Shown here: piece after piece, positions 6,959-19,121 of the stretch
Numbering within the stretch: position 1 is the stretch's first letter
How the letters are laid out: the number at the start of each line of letters is the position of its first letter
Source of the DNA: Bombella saccharophila
Lineage (GTDB): Bacteria > Pseudomonadota > Alphaproteobacteria > Acetobacterales > Acetobacteraceae
Assembly (NCBI RefSeq): GCF_026385475.1
Contig: NZ_JANIDW010000003.1
Coordinates: forward strand, 248,001-312,000
DNA: 64,000 nt
Direction of reading: 5' to 3'
Position numbers and translations under genes: made by a program
Notes under the pieces: model-generated
The model's database searches: none
What the model saw: only the letters and a program-made list of their open reading frames with translations
What the model was told of the DNA's origin: nothing

Positions 6959-9900
6959 ATGGCGATCACAAAATCCTTCACAGGGCGTAAAAGGATCCGC
7001 AAAAGTTTCGGACGTATTCCCGAAATTGCGCCGATGCCTAATTTGATTGACGTGCAGCGGGCTTCGTATGAAGCTTTCCTGCAGATGAATGTTCGCTCCG
7101 ATAGCCGCGAGGCGGCGGGCCTTCAGGAGGTTTTTAGCTCCGTTTTCCCAATTCATGATTTTGCTGGGCGTGGTCGGTTGGACTTCCAGTATTATGAATT
7201 TGAAGAGCCGAAATATGATGTTGAGGAATGCATTCAGCGGGGTTTAACATACGCAGCCCCGCTTAAGGTCATTCTGCGTTTAACAACATGGGATATTGAT
7301 GAGGATACAGGGACACGCTCCATTCATGACCTGAAGGAGCAGCCGGTTTATATGGGCGATATGCCGCTCATGACAGATAACGGCACTTTTATCATCAACG
7401 GGACAGAGCGTGTTATTGTCTCGCAGATGCATCGTAGCCCTGGTGTGTTCTTCGACCATGATAAAGGCAAGACACATTCTTCCGGTAAATATCTCTTTGC
7501 GGCGCGTATTATCCCCTATCGTGGCTCTTGGTTGGATTTTGAGTTCGATGCGAAGGATATTATCCATGTCCGTATCGACCGTAAGCGCAAATTGCCCGTC
7601 ACCACGTTGCTTTATGCCTTAGAGGGAGAAAATTACCTCAAGGCGCGTGAGGCCAAATTGGCTGAAGGCGGCGATGTTGATGCGCTAGATGTTACGGGGA
7701 TGGATGAGGATGAAATCCTCGCTAACTTCTATGGCACGGTGCCCTTCACGCGTATGGGGGGTGAGTGGGCGCGTCCTTTTGACCCAGAGGCTTTTCGTGG
7801 CATTAAGCTGCTAAGCCCGCTGGTGGATGCGGATACGGGTGAGGTCGTTGCAGATGCCGAGACAAAGCTAACAGCGCGCGTTGTTCGCAAAATTGCTGAA
7901 AAGACCCGCGTTGTGCAAGTTGGGCGGCTGGATATTCTGGGTCGCTTCATCGCTCATGACCTCGTCAATGAAAAGACGGGTGAGATCTACGCGGAAGCCG
8001 GCGAGGAGCTTACGGAAGAAAAGCTTGCCGAGCTGGAAGAGCTTGGCCTGACGGAGCTGCCTGTTCTTGCCATTGATGGTACGCATGGCCCGTGGATTCG
8101 TAATACGCTTATGGCAGATAAGAACACCACGCGTGAGGAGGCGTTGATCGATATTTATCGCATCATGCGCCCCGGCGAGCCACCAACCCGTGAGACGGCG
8201 GAGGCTATGCTGCGTGGTCTGTTTTTCTCGCAGGATCGTTACGACCTTTCCGCTGTTGGCCGTGTGAAGATGAATATGCGGCTGGATGTGGATGCGCCCG
8301 ATACGCTGCGGACGCTGCGGAAAGAGGATATCCTACGCACGGTTAAGATTCTGTGCGACTTGAAGGATGGGCGTGGTCAGGTTGATGATATTGATAACCT
8401 GGGTAACCGCCGCGTCCGCTCCGTTGGGGAGCTGATGGAGAATCAATATCGCATCGGCTTGCTGCGGATGGAGCGTGCTATCCGTGAGCGGATGGGCTCT
8501 GTCGATATTGATACCGTCATGCCGCATGACCTTATCAACGCGAAACCGGCTGCGGCTGCTGTGCGTGAGTTCTTCGGCTCTTCCCAGCTTAGCCAGTTTA
8601 TGGACCAAACCAATCCGCTCTCTGAGGTAACGCATAAGCGGCGTCTCTCCGCTCTTGGGCCGGGTGGGTTAACGCGCGAGCGTGCAGGCTTTGAGGTTCG
8701 TGACGTTCATCCAACGCATTATGGTCGTATCTGCCCGATTGAGACGCCAGAAGGGCCGAATATTGGTCTGATTAACTCCCTGGCGACTTACGCAAAGGTC
8801 AATAAATACGGCTTTATCGAGACGCCTTATCGTCTGGTGAAGGATGGTGTCTTCCAAGATGGTTGGAAGTATCTTTCCGCGATGGAAGAAGAGCGTCTTT
8901 TGGTGGCGCAGGCCGATGCTAAGCAGAGCAATAACCGCTTGACTGATGAGCTCGTTGCTGTGCGTCAGACGGGTGATTTCCGCCTCGTAGCCCCGGAGCA
9001 AGTCACGGCGTGTGACGTCTCACCAAAGCAGCTCGTCTCCGTTGCGGCGGCGTTGATTCCGTTCTTGGAAAATGACGATGCGAACCGTGCGCTCATGGGT
9101 TCAAACATGCAACGTCAGGCCGTGCCTCTGGTGCGCGCGGATGCGCCGCTCGTGGGGACGGGGATGGAAGGGCCTGTCGCGCATGATTCTGGGGCGACCA
9201 TCATCGCTAAACGTGGCGGTGTGGTGGACCAGCTTGATGGTGCGCGTATTGTTATCCGTGCAACGGATGAGCAGGGCGCAACGCAGGGTGTGGATATTTA
9301 CCGGCTGCGGAAATATATGCGCTCCAATCAGTCCACATGTTTAAATCAGCGTCCGTTAGTGCGGGTGGGGGATCAGGTCTCAGCAGGGGACATTATTGCT
9401 GATGGTCCTTCTACCGAGCTTGGGGAGCTGGCTCTGGGTCGTAACGTTCTCGTGGCTTTCGTGCCGTGGAATGGGTACAACTTTGAGGATTCGATCCTGA
9501 TTTCCGAGCGTATCGCGCGTGATGACATCTTTACTTCAATTCATATTGAAGAGTTTGAGGTCATGGCCCGTGATACAAAGCTGGGTCAGGAAGAAATTAC
9601 GCGTGATATTCCCAATGTTGGGGAAGAGGCTCTGCGCAACCTTGATGAAGCTGGCATTGTTTATGTCGGGGCCGAGGTTAATCCGGGCGATATCCTCATC
9701 GGTAAGGTGACACCAAAGGGTGAAAGCCCGATGACGCCGGAGGAAAAACTTCTGCGCGCTATCTTTGGTGAGAAAGCCTCCGATGTGCGCGATACGTCTC
9801 TGAAGCTTCCACCGGGGACAAGCGGCACAGTGGTTGATGTGCGCGTCTTCTCCCGCCGCGGGGTGGATAAAGATGAGCGCGCTATGGCGATTGAGCGTTC

Positions 9901-11125
9901 CGAGATTGAGCGTCTCGCTAAGGACCGTGACGATGAACGTGGGATTCAGGAGCGTAGCTTCTATAATCGTCTTAAAGAGCATCTGATTGGCCAAGAGGCT
10001 GCGGCTGGCTTTAAGGGGATTCGTGCAGGTACGCCTATCACAGCGGAGCTGCTTGCCGAGCATCCACGTACAACATGGCGTAACATCCCGGTTGTTGATG
10101 TCGCGACTATGGCGCAGCTTGAGACATTATGTCGTGAGTTTGATGATGCTGTTAAGCGCATCAATAATCGCTTCGATAATAAGGTCGAGAAGCTTCAGCG
10201 TGGTGATGAGTTGCCGCCGGGTGTGATGAAGATGGTTAAGGTCTTTATCGCGGTGAAGCGTAAGCTTCAGCCGGGTGATAAAATGGCCGGTCGTCATGGT
10301 AATAAGGGTGTGGTCTCCCGCGTTGTGCCGGTTGAGGATATGCCCTTCCTTGAGAATGGCCAGCCTGTTGACCTGCTATTGAACCCCCTTGGCGTGCCAT
10401 CGCGTATGAATGTGGGGCAGATTTTGGAGACCCATCTCGGATGGGCCTGCGCCAATATCGGCCAAAGCATTGGTGCAATGGTGGATGAATATCAGCGCAC
10501 GGGTGAGAAACGGCAAGAATTGTTGGATAAGTTGAAGGATGTCTATGGGGAGGAGATCTTCAAGGAAGATATCGCCAGCATGGACAATGATCAGCTGATC
10601 GAGCTTGCCAATAACCTGCGTAAGGGTGTGCCGATTGCTACCCCGGTTTTTGATGGGGCATCTATCCCTGATATTGAGGGAATGCTGAAGAAGGCTGGTG
10701 TGAGTGAGACGGGGCAGTCCCAGTTGATTGATGGCCGGACGGGTGAAGCGTTCGAGCGTCAATCCACCGTTGGTTACATTTATATGCTGAAGCTGCATCA
10801 TCTTGTTGATGACAAGATTCACGCACGTTCGATTGGTCCTTACTCGTTGGTCACCCAGCAGCCGCTTGGTGGTAAGGCTCAGTTTGGTGGGCAGCGTTTC
10901 GGGGAGATGGAAGTCTGGGCATTGGAGGCTTACGGAGCGGCTTATACGCTTCAGGAAATGCTGACAGTGAAGTCCGATGACGTCTCCGGCCGTACAAAGG
11001 TGTATGAGGCGATTGTTCGGGAGCAGGATGATTTTGAAGCAGGTATTCCAGAAAGCTTCAACGTCCTTGTGAAGGAACTGAAGTCGCTTGGTTTGAATGT
11101 CGAGCTTGAGCAGGGGGGGCTGTGA
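6959..11125 (+). CDS. rpoB: DNA-directed RNA polymerase subunit beta
   Basis: Beta subunit of RNA polymerase core; with beta' it forms the active-site cleft. 1,388 residues, normal for alphaproteobacteria. The start [18 protein letters not shown] is typical. The rifampicin-resistance region (about residues 537-575) has [23 protein letters not shown], the residues usual in drug-sensitive enzymes. Later hallmarks are NMQRQAVPL, the DSILISERI segment, [15 protein letters not shown] and a C-terminal clamp-binding region. rpoC follows about 80 bases downstream. The ORF is intact. Confidence 0.99.
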   Translation: MAITKSFTGRKRIRKSFGRIPEIAPMPNLIDVQRASYEAFLQMNVRSDSREAAGLQEVFSSVFPIHDFAGRGRLDFQYYEFEEPKYDVEECIQRGLTYAAPLKVILRLTTWDIDEDTGTRSIHDLKEQPVYMGDMPLMTDNGTFIINGTERVIVSQMHRSPGVFFDHDKGKTHSSGKYLFAARIIPYRGSWLDFEFDAKDIIHVRIDRKRKLPVTTLLYALEGENYLKAREAKLAEGGDVDALDVTGMDEDEILANFYGTVPFTRMGGEWARPFDPEAFRGIKLLSPLVDADTGEVVADAETKLTARVVRKIAEKTRVVQVGRLDILGRFIAHDLVNEKTGEIYAEAGEELTEEKLAELEELGLTELPVLAIDGTHGPWIRNTLMADKNTTREEALIDIYRIMRPGEPPTRETAEAMLRGLFFSQDRYDLSAVGRVKMNMRLDVDAPDTLRTLRKEDILRTVKILCDLKDGRGQVDDIDNLGNRRVRSVGELMENQYRIGLLRMERAIRERMGSVDIDTVMPHDLINAKPAAAAVREFFGSSQLSQFMDQTNPLSEVTHKRRLSALGPGGLTRERAGFEVRDVHPTHYGRICPIETPEGPNIGLINSLATYAKVNKYGFIETPYRLVKDGVFQDGWKYLSAMEEERLLVAQADAKQSNNRLTDELVAVRQTGDFRLVAPEQVTACDVSPKQLVSVAAALIPFLENDDANRALMGSNMQRQAVPLVRADAPLVGTGMEGPVAHDSGATIIAKRGGVVDQLDGARIVIRATDEQGATQGVDIYRLRKYMRSNQSTCLNQRPLVRVGDQVSAGDIIADGPSTELGELALGRNVLVAFVPWNGYNFEDSILISERIARDDIFTSIHIEEFEVMARDTKLGQEEITRDIPNVGEEALRNLDEAGIVYVGAEVNPGDILIGKVTPKGESPMTPEEKLLRAIFGEKASDVRDTSLKLPPGTSGTVVDVRVFSRRGVDKDERAMAIERSEIERLAKDRDDERGIQERSFYNRLKEHLIGQEAAAGFKGIRAGTPITAELLAEHPRTTWRNIPVVDVATMAQLETLCREFDDAVKRINNRFDNKVEKLQRGDELPPGVMKMVKVFIAVKRKLQPGDKMAGRHGNKGVVSRVVPVEDMPFLENGQPVDLLLNPLGVPSRMNVGQILETHLGWACANIGQSIGAMVDEYQRTGEKRQELLDKLKDVYGEEIFKEDIASMDNDQLIELANNLRKGVPIATPVFDGASIPDIEGMLKKAGVSETGQSQLIDGRTGEAFERQSTVGYIYMLKLHHLVDDKIHARSIGPYSLVTQQPLGGKAQFGGQRFGEMEVWALEAYGAAYTLQEMLTVKSDDVSGRTKVYEAIVREQDDFEAGIPESFNVLVKELKSLGLNVELEQGGL

Positions 11126-11207
11126 GGGCAGTGCTTTCCGCTCCTTCTTCATTGTTCATGTTTAACGTGCCGGCGGTATGTCGTTCGGCACAATGGGGTT
11201 TCGGCAA

Positions 11208-14200
11208 ATGAACGATCTCATGAAGATTCTCGGTCAGTCTGGGCAGTCAGGCACGTTTGACCAGATTCGTATTCAGCTTGCCTCAAGCGAGCAGATTCGC
11301 TCTTGGTCTTATGGCGAGATCAAAAAACCAGAAACGATCAATTATCGGACGTTCAAGCCAGAGCGCGATGGTCTTTTCTGTGCGCGCATTTTTGGTCCGA
11401 CTAAGGATTATGAATGTCTGTGCGGTAAATATAAGCGGATGAAGTTCCGCGGGATCATCTGTGAGAAATGCGGCGTAGAGGTCACCTTAGCGAAGGTACG
11501 GCGCGAGCGGATGGGTCATATCGACCTGGCCTCGCCGGTGGCTCATATTTGGTTCCTCAAGTCTCTCCCAAGCCGTATTGCCACAATGCTGGATTTGCCG
11601 CTCAAAGATGTTGAGCCCGTCCTGTATTTTGAGAAGTTCTTGGTGCTGGATAAGGGCGTGTGTGCGTCCGACCAAGTTGAATCTTACAAATATGGTAAAC
11701 GTCGCGATCAATATTTGCTGGATGAAATCCGCTGCGAAGAATTGATGGACGAGTTTGCTGATGCTGGTCTGGATGTCGGCATCGGGGCGGAGGCAATTAA
11801 GCGTGCGCTCTCCAGCTATAATTGGGGCCTTCCCAATGCTGAGGAAGCCGAGCTAAGCCGCGCGGCGAAGGAGCGGGGCGAGGCGGATCCTTTCGATTAC
11901 GATGCTGAGGTAATGGAAGGTGATTCGGAAAAGACCATCATGCGCAAGAAATTGCGTAAGGCGACATCCGAGGCAGCGCGTAAGAAGCTTGTCAAACGCT
12001 TGAAGATGGTGGAAGCCTTCGTGGAGAGCGGGGCTAAGCCGGAATGGATGATTCTGGACATTGTGCCGGTGATTCCGCCGGAGCTGCGCCCTCTCGTGCC
12101 ACTGGATGGCGGGCGTTTTGCAACATCCGATCTCAATGATTTGTATCGCCGTGTTATCAACCGTAACAACCGTCTAAAACGCCTCATTGAGCTTCGTGCG
12201 CCCGATATTATCGTCCGTAACGAAAAGCGTATGCTGCAAGAGGCGGTAGATGCGCTGTTCGATAATGGCCGTCGTGGACGTGCCATTACCGGGGCGAATA
12301 AGCGGCCGTTGAAGTCCCTTTCTGATATGCTGAAAGGGAAGCAAGGGCGCTTCCGTCAGAACCTTCTTGGTAAGCGCGTGGACTATTCTGGTCGTTCCGT
12401 CATTGTGGTGGGGCCGGAGCTGAAGCTGCATCAATGTGGTCTTCCTAAGAAGATGGCTTTGGAGTTGTTTAAGCCGTTCATTTACTCCAAGTTGGAGAAG
12501 TACGGGCACGCAACGACCATTAAAGCCGCTAAGCGTATGGTCGAGAAAGAGCGGCCGGAAGTTTGGGATATTCTTGAGGAAGTTATCCGCGAGCATCCGG
12601 TGATGTTGAACCGTGCGCCAACGCTGCACCGTCTGGGGATTCAGGCCTTCGAGCCGAGCCTCGTGGAAGGCAAGGCGATTCAGCTTCATCCGCTCGTTTG
12701 TACTGCTTTTAATGCGGACTTTGACGGTGACCAAATGGCCGTGCATGTGCCTCTCTCCCTAGAGGCGCAGCTAGAGGCACGCGTGTTGATGATGTCCACT
12801 AACAACATCCTCAGCCCTGCCAATGGTAAGCCCATTATTGTGCCGTCTCAGGATATTGTGCTTGGTCTGTATTATCTGAGCCTTGAAGTGCCAGAATACC
12901 GTCTCACACCTGATGAAGCAGAGATTAAGGATGGTAAGGTCGTTAAAGCTGGGCCCCCTGCTTATGCAACGGTTGCCGAGATTGAGGCCGCTCTGCTTGC
13001 TGGTGCATTAAAGCTGCATGATAAGATTCGTCTGCGCTTGGATGTGCAGGATGAGGAGGGCAAGTCCGTCCGTCAGACGGTGCTTACAACCCCCGGTCGT
13101 GCTTTGATTGCTCAGATTCTACCTAAGAATCCGGCTATTCCTTTCAGCTTGATTAATCGTCAGCTGACGAAGAAGCTGGTCTCTGACGTGATTGATACGG
13201 TGTATCGTCATTGTGGGCAGAAGGAAGCGGTTATCTTCTGTGACCGTTTGATGGCTCTTGGTTTCCGCCATGCTGCGAAGGCCGGTATTTCCTTCGGTAA
13301 GGACGACATGATCGTCCCAAGCGAGAAGGCAACCTTGGTTGCCAAGACGACCGAGGAAGTGAAGGAGTTCGAGCAGCAATATCAGGAAGGTCTGATTACC
13401 GCTGGCGAGCGTTACAACAAGGTGGTGGATGCGTGGTCGCGCTGCACGGACGAAGTGCAGGCCGCCATGTTGAAGGAAATCTCCAAGCAAGTGCCGGGTA
13501 AGCCCACTAATTCTGTGTGGATGATGAGCCATTCTGGGGCTCGTGGGTCACCAGCACAGATGAAGCAGCTTGCCGGTATGCGTGGCCTGATGGTGAAGCC
13601 ATCAGGTGAGATTATCGAACAGCCGATTGTTGCTAACTTTAAAGAAGGTCTATCGGTTCTCGATTACTTCACCTCGAGCCATGGTGCGCGTAAGGGTCTT
13701 GCCGATACCGCGCTTAAAACAGCGAACTCCGGGTATCTTACCCGCCGTCTGGTCGATGTGGCGCAGGATTGCATCATTACCGAAGCAGATTGCGGCAGTG
13801 AGCGTGGTTTGGTTGTTCGTGCCGTGATGGATAGCGGTGAGGTCGTAGCCTCTTTGGCAGAGCGTGCTCTGGGGCGGACCTTGGCGAAGGATGTCGTGCA
13901 TCCCGTGACGGGTGAGGTGCTGCTGGAGCGCAACCGCCTGCTGGATGAGGCGGATGTCGAGCGGCTTGAGGAAGCAGGGATCGAGGCGGTTGAGATTCGT
14001 TCCGTTCTCACCTGCGATAGTCAGGCTGGCATCTGCGCCCATTGCTATGGGCGTGACCTTGCCCGTGGTACGCCGGTGAATATCGGTGAGGCTGTGGGTG
14101 TAATTGCCGCTCAATCCATTGGTGAGCCTGGTACGCAGCTTACGATGCGGACCTTCCATATTGGTGGTGCGGCGACCCGTGGTGCGGAGCAATCCATGGT

Positions 14201-15524
14201 GGAAGCCTTCCGTGATGGTAAGGTGACTATCCGCAACCGCAATGTGGTGCAAAACTCGCAGAATGTCCCTGTGGTGATGTCCCGTAACTGTGAGATCCTG
14301 CTTATTGATGAGACCGGGGCAGAGAAAGCCCGGTATCGTGTGCCTTACGGTGCGCGCTTGATGGTCTCGGAAGGGCAGGAGGTAAAGCGCGGTGATAAGA
14401 TGGCTGAGTGGGATCCTTACACCCTCCCCATCATCACCGAGCAAGCTGGTACGGTGGAGTATCAAGACCTGATCGACAGTATCACACTGGTTGAGCGGGT
14501 TGACGAAGTCACCGGCCTAACCTCTCGCGTGGTTGTGGACTACAAACAAGCCGCGAAGGGTGTGGACCTACGGCCTCGCTTGCAGTTGAAGGACGCTCAA
14601 GGGAATGTGGTTCGTCTTGCCAATGGTAATGAGGCTCGCTACTTCCTCTCTCCCGATAGTATCCTCTCGGTAGAGAATGGGGCAGAGGTTCATGCGGGTG
14701 ACGTGCTGGCCCGTATCCCGCGTGAAGGGTCTAAAACGCGTGATATTACCGGTGGTCTACCGCGCGTAGCAGAGCTTTTTGAGGCACGCCGTCCGAAGGA
14801 CCATGCGATTATCGCAGAAGGCGATGGTCGTATTGAGTTCGGTAAGGACTATAAGGCTAAGCGTTGTGTCATCGTGCATAATGATGAGACAGGCGAGCGG
14901 ACAGATTATCTCATTCCTAAGGGCAAGCATATTTCCGTTCAGGAAGGTGACTTTGTCCAAAAGGGTGACCCGCTGGTGGATGGCCCCCGTGTTCCGCATG
15001 ATATTCTAAAAGTCATGGGGATGGAGGCTCTGTCTGACTATCTCGTTAATGAGATTCAGGATGTTTACCGCCTGCAAGGTGTGAAGATTAACGATAAGCA
15101 TATCGAAGTAATCGTCCGCCAGATGTTGCAGAAGGTAGAGGTTCTGGAGCCAGGTGATTCCACTTACCTTATCGGTGAGACAGTGGATCGGATTGAGTTT
15201 GAGCGCGATAATAAGGCTCTTCTGGAGCAAGGGCGTGAGCCAGCAAAGGCGATGCCGATTCTTCAGGGGATTACCAAAGCATCGCTGCAAACGCAGTCCT
15301 TTATTTCTGCGGCCTCCTTCCAAGAGACGACGCGCGTGCTTACAGATGCTGCTACATCAGGCAGAATCGACACGCTTGGCGGCTTGAAGGAGAATGTGAT
15401 CGTTGGTCGCTTGATTCCAGCTGGGACAGGCGGTGCTATGCGGCGGTTGCGTAGTCTGGCGGCTGATCAAGCTCCAACCCAGCTCCCTAAAGGGCTGGAT
15501 GAGGTGGAGGATGCTGCGGAGTAA
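11208..15524 (+). CDS. rpoC: DNA-directed RNA polymerase subunit beta'
   Basis: Catalytic beta' subunit, 1,438 residues from the ATG at 11208 ([10 protein letters not shown]), which matches the usual alphaproteobacterial N-terminus. An in-frame ATG at 11178 would add ten residues and cannot be excluded; neither has a strong SD. Visible hallmarks are the N-terminal zinc ribbon ([19 protein letters not shown]), the active-site NADFDGDQM around residues 502-510 holding the Mg2+ aspartates, the bridge-helix/trigger-loop region, and the second zinc site ([11 protein letters not shown]). A perfect 11-pair hairpin follows the stop. Confidence 0.98.
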   Translation: MNDLMKILGQSGQSGTFDQIRIQLASSEQIRSWSYGEIKKPETINYRTFKPERDGLFCARIFGPTKDYECLCGKYKRMKFRGIICEKCGVEVTLAKVRRERMGHIDLASPVAHIWFLKSLPSRIATMLDLPLKDVEPVLYFEKFLVLDKGVCASDQVESYKYGKRRDQYLLDEIRCEELMDEFADAGLDVGIGAEAIKRALSSYNWGLPNAEEAELSRAAKERGEADPFDYDAEVMEGDSEKTIMRKKLRKATSEAARKKLVKRLKMVEAFVESGAKPEWMILDIVPVIPPELRPLVPLDGGRFATSDLNDLYRRVINRNNRLKRLIELRAPDIIVRNEKRMLQEAVDALFDNGRRGRAITGANKRPLKSLSDMLKGKQGRFRQNLLGKRVDYSGRSVIVVGPELKLHQCGLPKKMALELFKPFIYSKLEKYGHATTIKAAKRMVEKERPEVWDILEEVIREHPVMLNRAPTLHRLGIQAFEPSLVEGKAIQLHPLVCTAFNADFDGDQMAVHVPLSLEAQLEARVLMMSTNNILSPANGKPIIVPSQDIVLGLYYLSLEVPEYRLTPDEAEIKDGKVVKAGPPAYATVAEIEAALLAGALKLHDKIRLRLDVQDEEGKSVRQTVLTTPGRALIAQILPKNPAIPFSLINRQLTKKLVSDVIDTVYRHCGQKEAVIFCDRLMALGFRHAAKAGISFGKDDMIVPSEKATLVAKTTEEVKEFEQQYQEGLITAGERYNKVVDAWSRCTDEVQAAMLKEISKQVPGKPTNSVWMMSHSGARGSPAQMKQLAGMRGLMVKPSGEIIEQPIVANFKEGLSVLDYFTSSHGARKGLADTALKTANSGYLTRRLVDVAQDCIITEADCGSERGLVVRAVMDSGEVVASLAERALGRTLAKDVVHPVTGEVLLERNRLLDEADVERLEEAGIEAVEIRSVLTCDSQAGICAHCYGRDLARGTPVNIGEAVGVIAAQSIGEPGTQLTMRTFHIGGAATRGAEQSMVEAFRDGKVTIRNRNVVQNSQNVPVVMSRNCEILLIDETGAEKARYRVPYGARLMVSEGQEVKRGDKMAEWDPYTLPIITEQAGTVEYQDLIDSITLVERVDEVTGLTSRVVVDYKQAAKGVDLRPRLQLKDAQGNVVRLANGNEARYFLSPDSILSVENGAEVHAGDVLARIPREGSKTRDITGGLPRVAELFEARRPKDHAIIAEGDGRIEFGKDYKAKRCVIVHNDETGERTDYLIPKGKHISVQEGDFVQKGDPLVDGPRVPHDILKVMGMEALSDYLVNEIQDVYRLQGVKINDKHIEVIVRQMLQKVEVLEPGDSTYLIGETVDRIEFERDNKALLEQGREPAKAMPILQGITKASLQTQSFISAASFQETTRVLTDAATSGRIDTLGGLKENVIVGRLIPAGTGGAMRRLRSLAADQAPTQLPKGLDEVEDAAE

Positions 15525-15537
15525 GATTCTGGGGGGT

Positions 15538-15565
15538 AAGCCTCTCTGTTAACGCAGAGAGGCTT
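15538..15565 (+). terminator. Hairpin after rpoC, overlapping the next -35 box
   Basis: AAGCCTCTCTG (15538-15548) and CAGAGAGGCTT (15555-15565) form a perfect 11-pair stem around loop TTAACG. No U-run follows, so it may be a weak or factor-assisted terminator. Its 3' arm shares bases with the -35 of the str-operon promoter. Confidence 0.6.
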
Positions 15566-15592
15566 GACAGTTGGGCCAAGCCCTCTTAGGGT
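15564..15592 (+). promoter_or_regulatory. Promoter of rpsL-rpsG-tuf (str operon)
   Basis: TTGACA (15564-15569), a 17-base spacer, then TAGGGT (15587-15592): perfect -35, optimal spacing and a -10 keeping the key T, A and final T. It begins about 40 bases after the rpoC stop and gives a leader of about 245 bases before rpsL. This is the best-formed promoter in the window. Confidence 0.7.
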
Positions 15593-15710
15593 TCGCGCCT
15601 CAGACAGTTCCCACTTGTTAAGGTGAAGGAATCGTCCCAGAGTGAAAAAATAGCGTCTGGTACTACTTCCGTTTCTATAAGAAAGGGGTTAAGTCCAGAG
15701 GCAAGTCGCT

Positions 15711-15775
15711 ACGAGGGGAGGGAATCTTCCTTTCTCTCGTGCAATTGTGCGAGACAGGCGGTTCGGCCGCGTGTC
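15711..15775 (+). promoter_or_regulatory. Structured leader of rpsL
   Basis: The stretch 15525-15842 has no gene; besides the hairpin and promoter above it holds two leader structures. The arms 15711-15724 and 15727-15740 are complementary over 14 positions (three G-U) with only two bases between, giving a practical 13-pair hairpin with a tetraloop. Then GACA-GCGG (15753-15761) pairs with CCGC-TGTC (15767-15775) with one G-G mismatch. Neither has a U-run. They are likely mRNA stability or translational-control elements. Confidence 0.45.
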
Positions 15776-15842
15776 GGTTAGAACGGAATGTCATGGTGGG
15801 AATGTCTCCCGCCAGCATATGGACAAGGATTGGGAAGGGCGC

Positions 15843-16214
15843 ATGCCGACCATCAACCAGTTGATCGCAAAGGGCCGGGAGCCGGCCGCAAAGCGGAACA
15901 AGGTTCCTGCTCTGCAGGGATGTCCGCAGAAGCGTGGTGTTTGCACACGTGTTTATACTGTAACGCCGAAGAAACCGAACTCCGCCCTGCGTAAGGTGGC
16001 CAAAGTGCGCCTGACCAACGGGTATGAGGTGGTGAGCTATATTCCTGGTGAGGGGCATAACCTTCAGGAGCATAGCGTTGTTCTTATCCGCGGTGGTCGC
16101 GTGAAGGATCTTCCCGGTGTGCGTTACCACATTCTTCGTGGTGTGTTGGATACGCAAGGTATCGCAAAACGTCGTCAGCGTCGTTCGTTGTATGGCGCGA
16201 AGCGGCCGAAATAA
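15843..16214 (+). CDS. rpsL: 30S ribosomal protein S12
   Basis: Decoding-centre protein that controls accuracy. 123 residues. The ATG at 15843 ([14 protein letters not shown]) has GGGAAGGG upstream and gives the family length; an in-frame ATG at 15747 adds 32 non-conserved residues through the leader and is rejected. The streptomycin-determining lysines are wild type: K43 in [11 protein letters not shown] and K88 in GGRVKDLPG. First gene of the str operon, 12 bases before rpsG. Confidence 0.98.
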   Translation: MPTINQLIAKGREPAAKRNKVPALQGCPQKRGVCTRVYTVTPKKPNSALRKVAKVRLTNGYEVVSYIPGEGHNLQEHSVVLIRGGRVKDLPGVRYHILRGVLDTQGIAKRRQRRSLYGAKRPK

Positions 16215-16703
<489 letters not shown>

Positions 16704-16768
16704 TTTTACCAGCTAAGGCTTCTGGTCACTATCTGCTTGCAGGGTGGCCAGCATGAAGTTTCAGTCAT

Positions 16769-16797
16769 ACCTTTGGCCCTTGCCGGGTCAAGGTTTT
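16769..16797 (+). terminator. Attenuator-like hairpin just before tuf
   Basis: ACCTT-GGCCC (16769-16779, bulged T) pairs with GGGTCAAGGT (16785-16794) with one G-U, and U residues run to 16797. The tuf SD (GGAGAGA, 16798-16804) follows immediately, so folding could both stop transcription and hide the SD. It sits exactly where fusA would normally be. Confidence 0.45.
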
Positions 16798-16808
16798 GGA
16801 GAGAGACG

Positions 16809-17999
16809 ATGGCAAAGGCTAAATTTGAGCGTACTAAGCCGCATGTTAACATCGGCACGATTGGTCACGTTGACCATGGTAAAACCACGCTGACGGCTGC
16901 AATCACAAAGACACTGGCTGAGACCGGTGGTGCAACCTTCAGTGCTTATGATCAGATCGATAAGGCTCCTGAAGAGCGCGCTCGTGGTATTACGATTTCC
17001 ACAGCGCACGTTGAGTATGAGACGGATAACCGTCACTATGCTCACGTGGACTGCCCCGGCCACGCTGACTATGTGAAGAACATGATCACCGGTGCGGCGC
17101 AGATGGATGGTGCCATTCTGGTTGTGTCCGCTGCTGACGGCCCAATGCCGCAGACACGTGAGCACATCCTTTTGGCTCGTCAGGTCGGTGTGCCGGCTCT
17201 GGTTGTCTTCTTGAACAAGGTTGACCAGGTTGACGACCCAGAGCTTCTGGAGCTGGTGGAGATGGAAGTTCGTGAGCTTCTGTCCTCCTATGACTTCCCT
17301 GGCGATGATATCCCCATCGTGAAGGGTTCCGCTTTGGCAACTTTGGAAGATGGTGATCCAGCTCAGGGTAAGGAAGCTATCCGCGCTCTGATGAAAGCTG
17401 TTGATGATTATATTCCGCAGCCTGAGCGTCCGGTTGATCGTCCGTTCTTGATGCCGATTGAAGACGTGTTCTCCATCTCTGGTCGTGGTACCGTTGTGAC
17501 GGGCCGTGTCGAGCGTGGTGAAGTCAATGTTGGTGACGAGGTCGAGATCGTTGGTCTTCGTCCGACCACTAAGACAACAGTTACGGGCGTTGAGATGTTC
17601 CGTAAGCTGCTGGATCGTGGTGAGGCTGGTGATAACATCGGTGCGCTGCTCCGTGGTACGAAGCGTGAAGATGTTGAGCGTGGTCAGGTTCTGGCTAAGC
17701 CGGGTACAATTACCCCGCACAGCAAGTTCAAGGCTGAAGCTTACATCCTGACGAAGGAAGAGGGTGGCCGTCATACGCCGTTCTTCACCAACTATCGTCC
17801 GCAGTTCTACTTCCGTACAACGGACGTAACAGGCGTTGTTACATTGCCGGAAGGCACCGAGATGGTGATGCCGGGTGATAACGCTACCATGGATGTCGAG
17901 CTGATTGCTCCGATCGCTATGGATGAAGGCCTCCGCTTCGCTATTCGCGAGGGTGGCCGTACAGTGGGTGCCGGCGTGGTGGCTTCCATCAGCGCCTAA
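16809..17999 (+). CDS. tuf: Elongation factor Tu
   Basis: GTPase that brings aminoacyl-tRNA to the ribosome. 396 residues starting [20 protein letters not shown], with GTPase motifs G1 GHVDHGKT, G2 around RGITI, G3 DCPGHADY, G4 NKVDQVD and G5 GSAL in order, followed by beta-barrel domains 2 and 3 ending VVASISA. The SD GGAGAGA is just upstream; the in-frame ATG at 16737 would add 24 unrelated residues and run through a hairpin. It is followed by a strong terminator and then the S10 operon. A second copy elsewhere is common but not testable here. Confidence 0.98.
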   Translation: MAKAKFERTKPHVNIGTIGHVDHGKTTLTAAITKTLAETGGATFSAYDQIDKAPEERARGITISTAHVEYETDNRHYAHVDCPGHADYVKNMITGAAQMDGAILVVSAADGPMPQTREHILLARQVGVPALVVFLNKVDQVDDPELLELVEMEVRELLSSYDFPGDDIPIVKGSALATLEDGDPAQGKEAIRALMKAVDDYIPQPERPVDRPFLMPIEDVFSISGRGTVVTGRVERGEVNVGDEVEIVGLRPTTKTTVTGVEMFRKLLDRGEAGDNIGALLRGTKREDVERGQVLAKPGTITPHSKFKAEAYILTKEEGGRHTPFFTNYRPQFYFRTTDVTGVVTLPEGTEMVMPGDNATMDVELIAPIAMDEGLRFAIREGGRTVGAGVVASISA

Positions 18000-18025
18000 G
18001 GTCTGACTGTTTTTGGAATATGGTG

Positions 18026-18052
18026 CCCCGGTCGAATTTCTTTCGGCCGGGG
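18026..18052 (+). terminator. Terminator after tuf
   Basis: CCCCGGTCGAA (18026-18036) pairs with TTCGGCCGGGG (18042-18052) over 11 positions with one G-U, loop of five, then TTCCATTTCT. This is a stable terminator separating the str operon from the S10 operon, with an imperfect U-tract. Confidence 0.7.
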
Positions 18053-18055
18053 TTC

Positions 18056-18103
18056 CATTTCTAAATGAAATGCAGTAGGACAACATCCGGTTTAGTAAGG
18101 ATG
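18056..18103 (+). promoter_or_regulatory. Small hairpins in the rpsJ leader
   Basis: CATTTC (18056-18061) pairs with GAAATG (18067-18072), and CATCC (18084-18088) with GGATG (18099-18103), the latter ending 10 bases before the rpsJ start. The E. coli S10 leader is controlled by L4; this leader is much shorter and I see no recognisable L4 site. No clear promoter was found, so read-through from tuf is possible. Confidence 0.3.
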
Positions 18104-18113
18104 AAGTGAAATC

Positions 18114-18422
18114 ATGGACGACCAGAACATCCGCATTCGCCTTAAAGCGTATGATCATCGCGTGTTGGATAACAGCACGAAGGAGATTGTAAATACGGCG
18201 AAGCGTACGGGTGCGCGAGTACGGGGGCCGATCCCTCTGCCGACGCATATTGCCCGGTTTACTGTGAATCGTTCACCGCATGTGGATAAGAAAAGTCGCG
18301 AACAGTTCGAAATGAGAACACATCGCCGCTTGCTCGATATTGTCGAGCCGACTCCGCAGACCGTGGACGCCCTAATGAAGCTCGACCTCGCCGCTGGCGT
18401 TGATGTCGAGATTAAACTTTAA
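18114..18422 (+). CDS. rpsJ: 30S ribosomal protein S10
   Basis: Small-subunit head protein, also NusE in transcription antitermination. 102 residues, normal length, starting [19 protein letters not shown] and containing [20 protein letters not shown], the loop that contacts tRNA and rRNA. First gene of the S10 operon; rplC begins ten bases after its stop. Confidence 0.98.
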   Translation: MDDQNIRIRLKAYDHRVLDNSTKEIVNTAKRTGARVRGPIPLPTHIARFTVNRSPHVDKKSREQFEMRTHRRLLDIVEPTPQTVDALMKLDLAAGVDVEIKL

Positions 18423-18432
18423 GGTCCAGACG

Positions 18433-19116
18433 ATGCGTACCGGATTGATTGCAAAAAAGCTGGGGATGACCCGGCTCTTTAAAGAAGACGGCACACATGT
18501 GCCGGTGACGGTGCTGCACCTTGATAATGTCGAGGTTGTGGATGCCCGCACAAAGGAGCGTGACGGCTATACAGCTGTCCAGCTTGGTATGGGTGCGGCA
18601 AAAACAAAGCACGTCACAAAAGCGAACCGTGGGCACTTTGCCCGTGTGAAGGTTGAACCCAAAAAGAAGCTGGTCGAGTTCCGCGTGGCAGAAGATGCCG
18701 TGTTGGAATCTGGGACGAAGCTTTCCGCCGCTCATTTTGTTGTGGGGCAGAAGGTGGATGTTACCGGCCGCAGTAAGGGTAAAGGTTTTGCTGGTGTTAT
18801 GAAACGCCACAACTTTGCCGGGTTGGAAGCCACACACGGTGTGTCTATTAGTCACCGTTCTCACGGCTCTACAGGCCAACGTCAGGATCCTGGTAAGGTC
18901 TTTAAGGGCAAGAAGATGGCTGGTCACCTTGGTGACAAGCGTGTGACAACACAAAACCTCGAAATTGCTGCTGTGGATGAGGAGCGCAACCTGATTATGG
19001 TGCGCGGTGCTATCCCAGGTGCCAAGAACAGTGTTGTTCTGGTTCGCGATGCAATCAAGAAGGCCCGTAATGCGGACGCGCCCTATCCGGCTGCGACCGT
19101 TGAGGCCGCCGGGTGA
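18433..19116 (+). CDS. rplC: 50S ribosomal protein L3
   Basis: Early-assembly large-subunit protein whose long loop reaches the peptidyl-transferase centre. 227 residues from the ATG at 18433 ([16 protein letters not shown]), preceded by AAGG at 18421. An upstream in-frame start at 18400 would overlap rpsJ and is rejected. The central loop ([20 protein letters not shown]) is typical, including the glutamine that is methylated in many bacteria. Confidence 0.97.
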   Translation: MRTGLIAKKLGMTRLFKEDGTHVPVTVLHLDNVEVVDARTKERDGYTAVQLGMGAAKTKHVTKANRGHFARVKVEPKKKLVEFRVAEDAVLESGTKLSAAHFVVGQKVDVTGRSKGKGFAGVMKRHNFAGLEATHGVSISHRSHGSTGQRQDPGKVFKGKKMAGHLGDKRVTTQNLEIAAVDEERNLIMVRGAIPGAKNSVVLVRDAIKKARNADAPYPAATVEAAG

Positions 19117-19121
19117 GGGAT

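Noticed and set aside
13650-14465. 271-residue minus-strand frame inside rpoC
   Set aside because: Antisense shadow of a conserved rpoC region; no start signal.
15747-15842. Upstream in-frame extension of rpsL
   Set aside because: The 32 extra residues match no S12 and overlap a leader hairpin; 15843 has a good SD.
16788-18248. 486-residue open frame on the minus strand opposite tuf
   Set aside because: It is the mirror of highly biased codons in tuf, has no SD or family features, and tuf is unambiguous.
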